From: Pseudomonas citri
Lineage (GTDB): Bacteria > Pseudomonadota > Gammaproteobacteria > Pseudomonadales > Pseudomonadaceae
DNA: 64,000 bases
Assembly: GCF_025336485.1 (NCBI RefSeq)
Contig: NZ_JAODAB010000008.1
Coordinates: 165,040-229,039 of the forward strand
Reading direction: 5' to 3'
Shown: positions 47,220 to 55,463 of the stretch, in pieces
Layout: the number at the start of each line of letters is the position of its first letter
Numbering within the stretch: the stretch's first letter is position 1
Program-made: the position numbers and the translations under genes
Notes under the pieces: model-generated
Seen by the model: only the letters and a program-made list of their open reading frames with translations
Told to the model about the DNA's origin: nothing
Databases searched by the model: none

Positions 47220-47236
47220 TGTTCGATGATCGAACA
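47220..47236. promoter_or_regulatory. PcaR-like palindrome upstream of aroQ
   Basis: TGTTCGATGATCGAACA is a perfect 17-base palindrome around one central base. Its inner part GTTCGATGATCGAAC matches the recalled PcaR consensus at 13 of 15 bases and the box at 42960 closely. It lies 112 bases before aroQ. Confidence 0.55.
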
Positions 47237-47287
47237 TTGCCTTGGGTTTGGGGGGAAGGGATTACTTGTGGCGAGGGCACTTATCTC

Positions 47288-47371
47288 TGGGAGCAAGGCT
47301 TGCCCGCGATACAGGCGACGCGGTTTTCAAAAATTGAGTCGCCTGTATCGCGGGCAAGCCATGCACTCACA
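47288..47371. repeat. REP-type inverted repeat, right arm decayed
   Basis: Left arm 47288-47319 begins TGGGAGCAAGGCTTGCC; right arm 47338-47371 pairs with it except for changes near its outer end (ATGCACTCACA in place of TTGCTCCCACA). A half copy of the other repeat class (GTGGCGAGGG) lies just upstream at about 47270. Position: downstream of trmA, upstream of aroQ. Confidence 0.85.
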
Positions 47372-47396
47372 TAGCTTTGCCCTGTCCCGTCAGCGC

Positions 47397-48476
47397 TTAA
47401 CGCCGAGTCAACAACACCCCGGACTCCATGTGATGGGTCCAGGGGAATTGGTCGAACAGCGCGCAGCGCATGATGCGGTGGGTGTCGTGCAATTGCGCGA
47501 TGTTGGCCGCGAGGGTTTCCGGGTTGCAGGAGATGTACAGGATGTTCTCGAACCGCCGGGTCAGCTCGCAGGTGTCCGGGTCCATGCCGGCACGGGGCGG
47601 GTCGACGAAGACGCTACCGAACTCATAGCTTTTCAGGTCGATGCCCTGCAGGCGCCGGAACGGGCGGACTTCGTTCAGGGCTTCGGTCAGCTCTTCGGCC
47701 GACAGGCGCACCAGCGTGACGTTATCCACAGCGTTTTCGCTGAGGTTGCTCAGCGCCGCGTTCACCGAAGTCTTGCTGATCTCTGTCGCCAGCACCTTGC
47801 GCACGCGGGTGGCCAGGGGCAGGGTGAAGTTGCCATTGCCGCAGTACAGCTCCAGCAGATCGTCGCTGCGATCGCCCAACGCCTCGTAAGCCCAGTTGAG
47901 CATCTTCTGGTTCACCGTGCCGTTGGGCTGGGTGAAGGCGCCTTCCGGCTGGCGATAGCTGAAGGTGCGACCGCCCACGTCGAGTTTCTCCACCACGTAG
48001 TCGTGGCCGATCACTTCGCGCTTGCCCTTGGAACGACCGATGATGCTGACGCCCAGGTCGCTCGCCAGTTTCGACGCCGCGGCGTGCCAGTGCTCGTCCA
48101 GCGGGCGGTGATAGCACAGGGTGATCATCGCATCGCCGGCCAGGGTGGTCAGGAACTCCACCTGGAACAACTTATGGCTCAGGGGCGCGCTGGCCTGCCA
48201 GGCGGCCTTGAGTTGCGGCATCAACTGATTGATGCGCAGGCTGGCGATGGGGAACTGCTCGATGAGGATCGGCGTGCGCTTGTCCTCCTGGGAGAACATC
48301 GCGTAATGCCGCTCGCCGGCCTCGCGCCAGAGACGGAACTCGGCACGCAGGCGGAAGTTTTGCAACGGCGAGTCGAAGACGTCCGGCTGCGGAGCATCGA
48401 ACGGCGCCAACAGGTCACGCAAGCGGGTGACCTTGTCCTGGAGTTGGGTGGCGTAGGCCTGGGAATCGAAAGTCAT
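47397..48476 (-). CDS. trmA: tRNA (uracil-5-)-methyltransferase TrmA, 359 aa
   Basis: SAM-dependent enzyme making 5-methyluridine-54 (T54) in the tRNA T-loop. Family segments: [41 protein letters not shown] motif [27 protein letters not shown], and the catalytic Cys317 in [13 protein letters not shown]. The start [13 protein letters not shown] at 48476 overlaps the permease stop codon by four bases (ATGA). Length about 360 is normal. Confidence 0.96.
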   Translation of the reverse strand: MTFDSQAYATQLQDKVTRLRDLLAPFDAPQPDVFDSPLQNFRLRAEFRLWREAGERHYAMFSQEDKRTPILIEQFPIASLRINQLMPQLKAAWQASAPLSHKLFQVEFLTTLAGDAMITLCYHRPLDEHWHAAASKLASDLGVSIIGRSKGKREVIGHDYVVEKLDVGGRTFSYRQPEGAFTQPNGTVNQKMLNWAYEALGDRSDDLLELYCGNGNFTLPLATRVRKVLATEISKTSVNAALSNLSENAVDNVTLVRLSAEELTEALNEVRPFRRLQGIDLKSYEFGSVFVDPPRAGMDPDTCELTRRFENILYISCNPETLAANIAQLHDTHRIMRCALFDQFPWTHHMESGVLLTRR

Positions 48477-49768
48477 GCGTTGAACCAACCCAACTTGATC
48501 ACGAACAGGATCGACAGGATGACCAGCGCCGGGTTCAGCTCACGGCCACGGCCGGACACCAGCTTGATGGCGGTCCAGGCGATGAAACCGAAGGCGATGC
48601 CGTTGGCGATGGAGTAAGTGAATGGCATGGCCAGGGCGGTGACCAGCACAGGGGCGGCAACGGTGATGTCGTCCCAGTCGATTTCCGCCAGGCCGGAGGT
48701 CATCAGCACGGCCACGAACAGCAGGGCCGGTGCGGTGGCGAAGGCCGGCACGCTAGCGGCCAGCGGCGAGAAGAACAGCGCCAGCAGGAACAGGATGGCC
48801 ACGACGATGGCGGTCAGCCCCGTGCGGCCGCCGGCGCTGACGCCCACCGCCGATTCGATGTAACTGGTGGTGGTGGAGGTGCCCAGCAGCGAGCCGGCCA
48901 TGGCAGCGGTGCTGTCGGCGATCAGCGCGCGGCCCATCTTCGGCATGTGGCCGTCCTTGCCCATCAGCCCGGCGCGCTTGGCGACGCCGATCAGGGTGCC
49001 GGAATTGTCGAACAGGTCGACGAACAGGAAGGCGAAGATCACGCTCACCAGGCCGATATCCAAGGCGCCCTTGATGTCCAGTTGCAGGAAGGTCGGGGCC
49101 AGGGACGGCGGCGTGGAGATGACACCGCCGAACGGCGAGAAGCCCATCAGGATCGAGACGATGGTCACTGTCAGGATGCCGATCAGCACTGCGCCGCGCA
49201 CTTTCAACGCCTCGAGGGCGACGATCAGGACGAAGCCCAGGGTCGCGAGGATCGGTGCCGGTTTCTTCAGATCGCCGAGGCCGACCATGGTCGCCGGGTT
49301 TCCCACCACGATGTCGGCGTTATGCAGGGCGATCAGCGCCAGGAACAGGCCGATGCCGGCGGCGATGGCCGAACGCAGCGCCAGCGGGATGCTGTTGATG
49401 ATCCACTCGCGGATACGAAAGATCGACAGCAGGAAGAACAGCACGGCAGAGACGAACACCGCCCCCAGCGCGACTTGCCAGGTATGGCCCATGTGCAGGA
49501 CCACGGTGTAGGTGAAAAAGGCATTGAGGCCCATGCCCGGCGCGAGGGCGATCGGGTAGTTGGCGATCAGGCCCATGACCGTGGAGCCGATGGCCGCCGC
49601 CAGGCAGGTGGCGACGAACACCGCGCCTTTGTCCATGCCGGTTTCACCGAGGATGCTCGGGTTGACGAACAGGATGTAGGCCATGGCCAGGAAGGTCGTG
49701 ACGCCCGCCAGGATCTCGGTCCGCACGTTGGTGTTGTGTGCCTTGAGTTGAAACAGCCTTTCCAGCAT
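48473..49768 (-). CDS. NCS2-family purine permease (AzgA/PbuG-like), 431 aa
   Basis: Inner-membrane adenine/guanine/hypoxanthine uptake protein of the AzgA branch. N-terminal [20 protein letters not shown] and [19 protein letters not shown] are diagnostic, followed by [14 protein letters not shown] and, in the middle, [19 protein letters not shown]. About 14 helices. GGGGAG lies five bases before ATG 49768. Translationally coupled to trmA. The exact purine is not assignable from sequence. Confidence 0.92.
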   Translation of the reverse strand: MLERLFQLKAHNTNVRTEILAGVTTFLAMAYILFVNPSILGETGMDKGAVFVATCLAAAIGSTVMGLIANYPIALAPGMGLNAFFTYTVVLHMGHTWQVALGAVFVSAVLFFLLSIFRIREWIINSIPLALRSAIAAGIGLFLALIALHNADIVVGNPATMVGLGDLKKPAPILATLGFVLIVALEALKVRGAVLIGILTVTIVSILMGFSPFGGVISTPPSLAPTFLQLDIKGALDIGLVSVIFAFLFVDLFDNSGTLIGVAKRAGLMGKDGHMPKMGRALIADSTAAMAGSLLGTSTTTSYIESAVGVSAGGRTGLTAIVVAILFLLALFFSPLAASVPAFATAPALLFVAVLMTSGLAEIDWDDITVAAPVLVTALAMPFTYSIANGIAFGFIAWTAIKLVSGRGRELNPALVILSILFVIKLGWFNA

Positions 49769-49972
49769 GTCTGCTCCCCGTGGCGCGCCGGGCGCCGTGA
49801 ATGTATCGACCTCAAACAGCAAAGCACAGGTCGCCCGTGGCGCCTGGAATTTTCTGCGGGTCGGAAAAAGCCGCGCATGATACCAGCAGCGTAGCGATAT
49901 GGCTGCGATCCTCGCCGATGTTTTGCCAACGTGACAACTGGGCCATACTGCGCGCGGTTTCGGGAGATCGCT

Positions 49973-50428
49973 ATGTATTGCATGAACAAAAAATGGATGA
50001 CGGCAGTGGGCTGTGCGCTGGGCTTGTGGTTAACCGGGCAGGCGGCGAACGCCGCGTCGGCGCCACCGTTGAGCGAGGTCAAGGTGCTCAAGGTCGAATC
50101 GCCGGCCTGTGGCTTCGAGGACATCGCGGCCGGGCAGGCGCAGACCCGTTGCGACCACAGTGGCCCGAACATCAAGGTCTACGTGCTGGAAGTCGGCTAT
50201 GGCCGCCAGCCCCACGTCACCCTGGACGGCTTCGAAGTCGACGGCACCCGCTCGCCGGTGTGTGCGTTCAGCAATGGCAATCTCAACGATTGTTCGACGC
50301 GGACCAAAGTCGTTGGCTATTTGTACATCTTCGACCTGAAGGGTCGGCAAGAAGGCACCTTCAGCTTCAGCAACCAGTCGATCAACGCCCCGGGCAACCG
50401 GATGTCGACCCAGCTGTACATCAAATAA
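49973..50428 (+). CDS. Small secreted protein, DUF4879-like, 151 aa
   Basis: Signal peptide over residues ~1-27 (MNKKWMTAVGCALGLWLTGQ after a short MYC lead, cleavage near AANA). The mature part, about 120 residues, has four cysteines (SPACGFEDI, TRCDHSG, PVCAFSNG, NDCSTRT) likely forming two disulfides, and segments YVLEVGYGRQP and TKVVGYLYIFDLKG. This resembles DUF4879 proteins to my memory. GGGAG seven bases before ATG 49973 fixes the start. Function unknown. Confidence 0.75.
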   Translation: MYCMNKKWMTAVGCALGLWLTGQAANAASAPPLSEVKVLKVESPACGFEDIAAGQAQTRCDHSGPNIKVYVLEVGYGRQPHVTLDGFEVDGTRSPVCAFSNGNLNDCSTRTKVVGYLYIFDLKGRQEGTFSFSNQSINAPGNRMSTQLYIK

Positions 50429-50480
50429 CCTCCTCGGCGGCAGGTCCTACACTACAGGCATGACCCCGTGGAGAGTCCCC

Positions 50481-51047
50481 ATGATTCCTGGAACCAAGAT
50501 CCCCCGAGCCCTGATCGCCGTCGCCCAGGGTGTCGACGACCTGCAGACCGTGACCCTGATCGATGTGCTGCGTCGCGCCCAGGTCGAAGTGGTGGTGGCG
50601 AGCATCGAAGGGCGGCGGATGCTCACCTGCGCCCGCGGCACGCGCTTGACCGCCGATGGCATGCTGGTGGACCTGCTGGTGCAGACGTTCGATCTGATCG
50701 TCTTGCCCGGCGGCATTATCGGCGCGCAGCACCTGGCGGCCCATCAGCCGCTGCAACAACTGATCAAGGACCACGCGGCCACCGGTCGGTTCTTCGCCGC
50801 CATTGCCGAAGCCCCGGCGCTGGTACTGCAAGCATCAGGCGTGCTACGCCAACGTCGCATGACCTGCCTGCCGGCGGTGAGCCAACAGTTGTCGGGTTGC
50901 ACCTTCGTCGACCAGCCGGTGGTGGTGGACGGCAACTGCATCACCGCCCAGGGCTCGGCCGCCGCCGTGGCGTTTGCGCTGACGCTGGTGGAGCAACTGT
51001 CCGGCAAGGGCGTGAGGAGTGTGGTGGCGGCGGAGTTGCTGGCCTGA
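50481..51047 (+). CDS. DJ-1/PfpI-family protein lacking the nucleophile cysteine, 188 aa
   Basis: DJ-1/YajL-type flavodoxin-like fold: IPRALIAVAQGVDDLQTVTL, then DLIVLPGGIIGAQHL, and a nucleophile-elbow segment AAIAEAPALVLQASGVL. Where DJ-1 and YajL have a Cys (AAICAGP / AAICASP) this protein has Ala. The RRMTCLPAV segment holds other cysteines. ATG 50481 has GGAGAG six bases upstream; an in-frame ATG at 50460 has none. Its activity, if any, cannot be the usual Cys-based deglycase or glyoxalase chemistry. Confidence 0.87.
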   Translation: MIPGTKIPRALIAVAQGVDDLQTVTLIDVLRRAQVEVVVASIEGRRMLTCARGTRLTADGMLVDLLVQTFDLIVLPGGIIGAQHLAAHQPLQQLIKDHAATGRFFAAIAEAPALVLQASGVLRQRRMTCLPAVSQQLSGCTFVDQPVVVDGNCITAQGSAAAVAFALTLVEQLSGKGVRSVVAAELLA

Positions 51048-51053
51048 GGGATA

Positions 51054-52289
51054 TCAGGCGTTCGCGTCCAGCGGTTCGTGCATACGGTCGCGGTGGGCCA
51101 GGGTCGGGAACAGTTTGATCCAGGCCCCGGTCACCAACAGCGTCCCCACGCCGCCCATGACCACCGCCGGCACTGTGCCGAACCAGTGGGCGGTCAGGCC
51201 GGATTCGAACTCGCCCAACTGGTTCGAAGCACCGATGAACAACCCGTTCACTGCGCTGACCCGACCACGCATTTCATCCGGCGTCTCCAACTGCACGAAG
51301 GAGGCGCGGATCACCATGCTGATCATGTCCGCCGCGCCCAGCACCACCAGCACCGCCAGGGAAAACCAGAACGAGGTGGACAGGCCGAAGGCGATGGTGG
51401 CGACGCCGAACACGCCCACGGCGGTGAACATCACCCGGCCGACCTTGCGTTCCACCGCGAACCGCGCCAGCCACAGCGACATCAGCAAGGCCCCCACTGC
51501 CGGTGCCGAGCGCAGCAGGCCCAGGCCCCAGGGACCGGTGAGCAGGATGTCCTTGGCGAACACTGGTAGCAGCGCCGTCGCGCCGCCCAGCAGCACGGCG
51601 AACAGGTCCAGGGAAATCGCCCCGAGGATGTCCGGACGGCTGCGGATAAAGCGAATCCCGGCCAGCAGCGAATCCAGGGTCGCCTTGCCGGTGTTCAACG
51701 GTGTCTGGCGGGCGGGCAGGTTGAGCATCAGGCAGCAGGCGATGCAGTAAAGCAGCACCGTCGGGCCGTAGACCCAGACACTGCCAAAGGCATAAAGCAA
51801 GCCGCCGAGCGCCGGGGCGACGATGGTGGCCGATTGCTGGGCCGACTGCGCGGCGGCCACGGCACGGGGAAACAACGCGGTGGGCACGATACTCGGCAGC
51901 AACGCCTGGGTGGTCGGCAATTCGAAGGAGCGGGCGGCGCCGAGCACGAAGGCGAAGATGAAGATCATCTCCCGCGTGACCTGGTCGGTGGCGCTGCCAA
52001 TTGCCAGCGCCAGGGCGATCATCGCCTGCAACGACTGGCAGATGGCCGCGACCTTGCGGCGGTCATAGCGGTCGGCCACGTGCCCGGTGTGCAGCATGAA
52101 CAGCACGCGTGGGGCGAACTCCACCAACCCGACGAGCCCCAGGTCCAATACGTTGCCGGTCAGTTGGTAGAGGTTCCAGCCAATGGCCACGGTGAGCATC
52201 TGGAAGCCGCTGGCGGTAAAGATCCGGGCCAGCCAGAAGGCGATGAAGGGACGGTGGTGACGGAGCAGCAGCGGTGCTTGGCTGGGCAT
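51054..52289 (-). CDS. MFS exporter, EntS-like, 411 aa
   Basis: Twelve-helix major-facilitator protein of the EntS/MFS_3 type. The signature FIAFWLARIFTASGFQMLTV and GLVEFAPRVLFMLHTGHVADRYDRRKVA are clear, as are LPTTQALLPSIVP and TPDEMRGRVSAVNGLFIGASNQLGEFESG. Members export siderophores or other compounds. No siderophore genes are adjacent, so the substrate is unknown. MPSQAPLLLRHH at 52289 is the likely start; the frame runs on to 52328. It ends seven bases from the convergent DJ-1-type gene. Confidence 0.85.
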   Translation of the reverse strand: MPSQAPLLLRHHRPFIAFWLARIFTASGFQMLTVAIGWNLYQLTGNVLDLGLVGLVEFAPRVLFMLHTGHVADRYDRRKVAAICQSLQAMIALALAIGSATDQVTREMIFIFAFVLGAARSFELPTTQALLPSIVPTALFPRAVAAAQSAQQSATIVAPALGGLLYAFGSVWVYGPTVLLYCIACCLMLNLPARQTPLNTGKATLDSLLAGIRFIRSRPDILGAISLDLFAVLLGGATALLPVFAKDILLTGPWGLGLLRSAPAVGALLMSLWLARFAVERKVGRVMFTAVGVFGVATIAFGLSTSFWFSLAVLVVLGAADMISMVIRASFVQLETPDEMRGRVSAVNGLFIGASNQLGEFESGLTAHWFGTVPAVVMGGVGTLLVTGAWIKLFPTLAHRDRMHEPLDANA

Positions 52290-52415
52290 CTGGAAGAGGT
52301 CCGGTGATGAGGGCAATGAGATTATCACCGAGCTGTAACCGGAGGTTGCGGTCGCGGGAAAAATAGTTAGCCAAACATCGATCTCTAGCCAGCAATCCTG
52401 CTGGCGTGAAGATTC

Positions 52416-52502
52416 TGTGGGAGCAAGGCTTGCCCGCGATGAAGACGACGCAGTCTTTCAAGGGATCGGAGGTCTGTTTCGCGAGCAAGCTTTGCTCCCG
52501 CA
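52416..52502. repeat. REP-type inverted repeat, partly diverged
   Basis: Left arm begins TGTGGGAGCAAGGCTTGCCC at 52416; right arm ends near 52502 and carries several changes (GCGAGCAAGCTTTGCTCCCG). Same family as 8143, 41371, 47288 and 62857. Confidence 0.85.
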
Positions 52503-52631
52503 TAGCGGGACGGTGCCACAAAGGACTTCAGCAGGGCGCGCGGTTCCTTGCATGGGTACTGAGACAACCTGCCACGCGGCAAAAGACCACGCGGTTCCTC
52601 AAGCGGAATGCGGCTACTCTTTGAACATTGC

Positions 52632-52645
52632 TTGACCCAGGTCAA
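52632..52645. promoter_or_regulatory. ANR/FNR-type box upstream of cioA
   Basis: TTGAC-CCAG-GTCAA is a perfect palindrome and matches the FNR/ANR consensus TTGAT-N4-ATCAA except for one symmetrical change in each half. It lies 155 bases before the cioA start codon, so it may be near a promoter about 100 bases into the gap. It suggests oxygen-dependent control of the oxidase operon. Confidence 0.65.
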
Positions 52646-52799
52646 TTTCCTTCGGGGCGTTGTGCTGACGGCCTCCGGGCCAGAGTCCTGCGTTGTGACG
52701 GTTTTAAAAAGAACGATTTGAAAAGCATCGCACTCCTATTCGCTGTGGGACGCGATGCAAGCCCCACCCGCAGCCGGTTTACCTGACAGAGGAAGATTT

Positions 52800-54236
52800 A
52801 TGTTCGGTTTGGAGGCGCTCGATCTCGCCCGAATCCAGTTCGCGTTCACCATCTCGTTCCACATCCTGTTTCCCGCCATCACCATTGGCCTGGCGAGTTA
52901 CCTGGCGGTACTCGAGGGCTTGTGGCTCAAGACCCGTGATGACACCTACCGCGACCTGTACCACTTCTGGTCGAAGATCTTTGCCGTCAACTTCGGTATG
53001 GGGGTGGTGTCCGGCCTGGTCATGGCCTATCAGTTCGGCACCAACTGGAGCCGTTTCTCGGACTTCGCCGGTGCGATCACCGGGCCGTTGCTGACCTACG
53101 AGGTGCTCACGGCGTTCTTCCTCGAAGCGGGTTTCCTGGGCGTGATGCTGTTCGGCTGGAATCGCGTTGGCCGCGGCCTGCACTTCTTCTCCACGGTCAT
53201 GGTAGCCATCGGCACGTTGATCTCGACCTTCTGGATCCTCTCTTCCAACAGCTGGATGCAGACCCCGCAGGGCTACGAAATCGTCGATGGCCGGGTGATT
53301 CCGGTGGATTGGCTGGCGGTGGTGTTCAACCCCTCGTTCCCTTATCGACTGTTGCACATGTCCACGGCGGCGTTTGTCGCCACGGCGTTTTTTGTCGGCT
53401 CGTCGGCGGCCTGGCATTTACTGCGCGGGCGCGATAACCCGGCCATCCGCCGTATGTTGTCGATGGCCATGTGGATGGCTTTGTTGGTGGCGCCGGTGCA
53501 GGCAGTCATCGGCGACTTCCATGGCTTGAACACCCTCAAGCACCAGCCGGCGAAAATCGCCGCCATCGAGGGGCATTGGGAAAACGTTGGCAATGAACCG
53601 ACCCCGCTGATCCTGTTCGGATTGCCGGACATGCAAGCAGAAAAAACCCGCTTCGCTGTGGAAATTCCTTACCTAGGCAGCCTGATCCTGACCCACAGCC
53701 TGGACAAGCAAGTGCCGGCCCTCAAGGAATTCCCGCCTGAGGACCGACCGAACTCGACCATCGTGTTCTGGTCGTTCCGGGTCATGGTCGGCCTCGGCTT
53801 GCTGATGATTTTCACTGGGCTATGCAGCTTGTGGCTGCGCCGCAACGACCGGATCTATCAATCCCGACCGTTTCTCTACATGGTGCTGTGGATGGGGCCG
53901 TCCGGACTGGTCGCGATACTGGCCGGCTGGTTTACCACGGAGATCGGCCGCCAGCCGTGGGTGGTCTATGGCTTGATGCGCACGGCCGATGCTTCGTCCG
54001 GCCACAGCTTCGCGCAGATGAGCATCACCCTGCTGCTGTTCGTCGTGGTGTATTTCGCGCTGTTCGGCGCCGGCCTGAGCTACATGATGCGTCTGGTGCG
54101 CAAGGGGCCGGAGGCCCACGAAACGGAGCCGAGCGACGGTGGCCCGGGTCAGAAACGTACGCCGGCCCGGCCCTTGTCGGCCGCCGATGACGGCGACGAC
54201 ATGGACCATAACGAACGCTCGAACAAGGGGAATTGA
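52800..54236 (+). CDS. cioA: Cytochrome bd-type (cyanide-insensitive) quinol oxidase subunit I, 478 aa
   Basis: Haem-bearing subunit of the terminal oxidase that reduces oxygen with quinol electrons. The N-terminus FGLEALDLARIQFAFTISFH holds the haem-ligand His21. GRQPW in EIGRQPWVVYGLMRT is the family signature, and MGVVSGLVMAYQFGTNWSRF marks the haem d region. The Q-loop is short, as in CioA. GAGGAAGA precedes ATG 52800. CioA oxidases tolerate cyanide; that property is inferred from the subfamily and synteny with PA3930. Three bases separate it from cioB. Confidence 0.94.
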   Translation: MFGLEALDLARIQFAFTISFHILFPAITIGLASYLAVLEGLWLKTRDDTYRDLYHFWSKIFAVNFGMGVVSGLVMAYQFGTNWSRFSDFAGAITGPLLTYEVLTAFFLEAGFLGVMLFGWNRVGRGLHFFSTVMVAIGTLISTFWILSSNSWMQTPQGYEIVDGRVIPVDWLAVVFNPSFPYRLLHMSTAAFVATAFFVGSSAAWHLLRGRDNPAIRRMLSMAMWMALLVAPVQAVIGDFHGLNTLKHQPAKIAAIEGHWENVGNEPTPLILFGLPDMQAEKTRFAVEIPYLGSLILTHSLDKQVPALKEFPPEDRPNSTIVFWSFRVMVGLGLLMIFTGLCSLWLRRNDRIYQSRPFLYMVLWMGPSGLVAILAGWFTTEIGRQPWVVYGLMRTADASSGHSFAQMSITLLLFVVVYFALFGAGLSYMMRLVRKGPEAHETEPSDGGPGQKRTPARPLSAADDGDDMDHNERSNKGN

Positions 54237-54239
54237 ATC

Positions 54240-55247
54240 ATGGGTATTGATCTTCCGCTGATCTGGGCCGTGGTCATCATCTTCGGCATCATGATGTACG
54301 TGATCATGGACGGCTTCGACCTGGGGATCGGCATTCTCTTCCCCTTCGTCAAGGGCGACCGCGACCGCGACGTGATGATGAACACCGTGGCACCGGTCTG
54401 GGACGGTAACGAAACCTGGTTGGTTCTGGGCGGTGCCGGGCTGTTCGGAGCGTTTCCGCTGGCCTACTCGGTGGTGCTTTCGGCACTGTACCTGCCGTTG
54501 ATCCTGATGCTCATCGGCCTGATCTTCCGCGGCGTGGCCTTTGAGTTCCGCTTCAAGGCCAAGGCTGAGAAGCGTCACCTCTGGGACAAGGCATTCATTG
54601 GTGGCTCGCTGACGGCCACCTTCTTCCAGGGTGTGGCGCTGGGGGCGTTCATCGACGGATTCGAGGTGGTCAATCGCCAGTTCGCCGGTGGCTCGCTGGA
54701 TTGGTTCACGCCGTTCACGGTGTTCTGCGGCCTGGCGTTGATCGTCGCTTATGCGTTGCTTGGCTGCACCTGGCTGATCATGAAAACCGAAGGCAAGTTG
54801 CAAGAGCAGATGCATGACCTGGCCCGGCCCCTGGCGTTCGTTGTGCTGGCGGTGATCGGTGTCGTCAGTCTCTGGACTCCCCTGGCCCACGCCGACATCG
54901 CGGCGCGCTGGTTCACCCTGCCGAACCTGTTCTGGTTCCTGCCGGTGCCGATCCTGGTGTTGGTGACGCTGTACGGGTTGCTCCGTGCGGTGGCCCGCAA
55001 TGCCCATTACACCCCGTTCATCCTGACGCTGGTGTTGATCTTCCTGGGCTACAGCGGCCTGGGCATCAGCCTGTGGCCGAACATCGTGCCGCCGTCCATC
55101 TCGATCTGGGACGCCTCGTCACCGCCCCAGAGCCAGGGCTTCATGCTGGTCGGCACGTTGTTCATCATCCCGTTGATCCTGGTGTACACCTTCTGGAGCT
55201 ACTACGTGTTCCGCGGCAAGGTGACCCACGATGACGGCTACCATTGA
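54240..55247 (+). CDS. cioB: Cytochrome bd-type quinol oxidase subunit II, 335 aa
   Basis: Second membrane subunit with eight or nine helices. The signature at the N-terminus is MYVIMDGFDLGIGILFPFVK, followed by NTVAPVWDGNETWLVLGGAG and LIGLIFRGVAFEFRFKA. It pairs with CioA in the inner membrane. Length and order are normal; cioA ends three bases earlier and the 54-residue gene follows 21 bases later. Confidence 0.95.
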   Translation: MGIDLPLIWAVVIIFGIMMYVIMDGFDLGIGILFPFVKGDRDRDVMMNTVAPVWDGNETWLVLGGAGLFGAFPLAYSVVLSALYLPLILMLIGLIFRGVAFEFRFKAKAEKRHLWDKAFIGGSLTATFFQGVALGAFIDGFEVVNRQFAGGSLDWFTPFTVFCGLALIVAYALLGCTWLIMKTEGKLQEQMHDLARPLAFVVLAVIGVVSLWTPLAHADIAARWFTLPNLFWFLPVPILVLVTLYGLLRAVARNAHYTPFILTLVLIFLGYSGLGISLWPNIVPPSISIWDASSPPQSQGFMLVGTLFIIPLILVYTFWSYYVFRGKVTHDDGYH

Positions 55248-55268
55248 TCGACCGGCGGAGCGCTGGAC

Positions 55269-55433
55269 ATGGCCAAACCTGATTTGAAAGAGATCGAGGC
55301 TGCCGAGCGCAAACCGCTCTGGCAGCGGCTCGGCTGGTTGTTGGCGATCTGGGCGGGGAGTGTGCTGGCGTTGTTCATCGTCGCCAGCCTGATGCGCATG
55401 TTCATGAACGCTGCCGGCCTGACCACTCACTGA
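55269..55433 (+). CDS. DUF2474-type small subunit, CydX-like, 54 aa
   Basis: Short single-helix membrane protein: a charged N-terminus (MAKPDLKEIEAAERKPLWQR) is followed by one helix (WLLAIWAGSVLALFIVASLM) and a short tail ending NAAGLTTH. GGAG lies eight bases before the ATG. Position after cioB and its size match DUF2474 genes that accompany cio operons, in the manner of CydX/CbdX. A role in assembling or stabilising the oxidase is inferred. Confidence 0.82.
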   Translation: MAKPDLKEIEAAERKPLWQRLGWLLAIWAGSVLALFIVASLMRMFMNAAGLTTH

Positions 55434-55440
55434 TGATTTG

Positions 55441-55461
55441 TGGGGCAAGCCTCGCTCCCCA
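55441..55461. terminator. TGGGG / CCCCA hairpin at convergent cio / rlmG ends
   Basis: TGGGGCAAGCCTCGCTCCCCA lies eight bases after the DUF2474 stop and just before the rlmG stop on the other strand. It is a short remnant of the GTGGGAGCAAGGC-type repeat and could act as a weak bidirectional terminator. Confidence 0.45.
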
Positions 55462-55463
55462 GG

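Larger units (their letters stand above)
52290..52799. other. 510-base intergenic region with repeat and cio promoter
   Basis: The region holds a REP-type element (52416-52502), an ANR/FNR-type box (52632-52645), and the leader of cioA. GCATCGC near 52726 and GCGATGC near 52752 form a spaced inverted repeat that could fold in the leader. I see no open frame with coding character; short frames here arise from the repeat. Confidence 0.6.

Noticed and set aside
52385..52645. Several 70-90-codon frames in the gap before cioA
   Set aside because: They arise from translation of the palindromic repeat at 52416 (LPAM/GARLARD-type peptides) and have no ribosome-binding sites.
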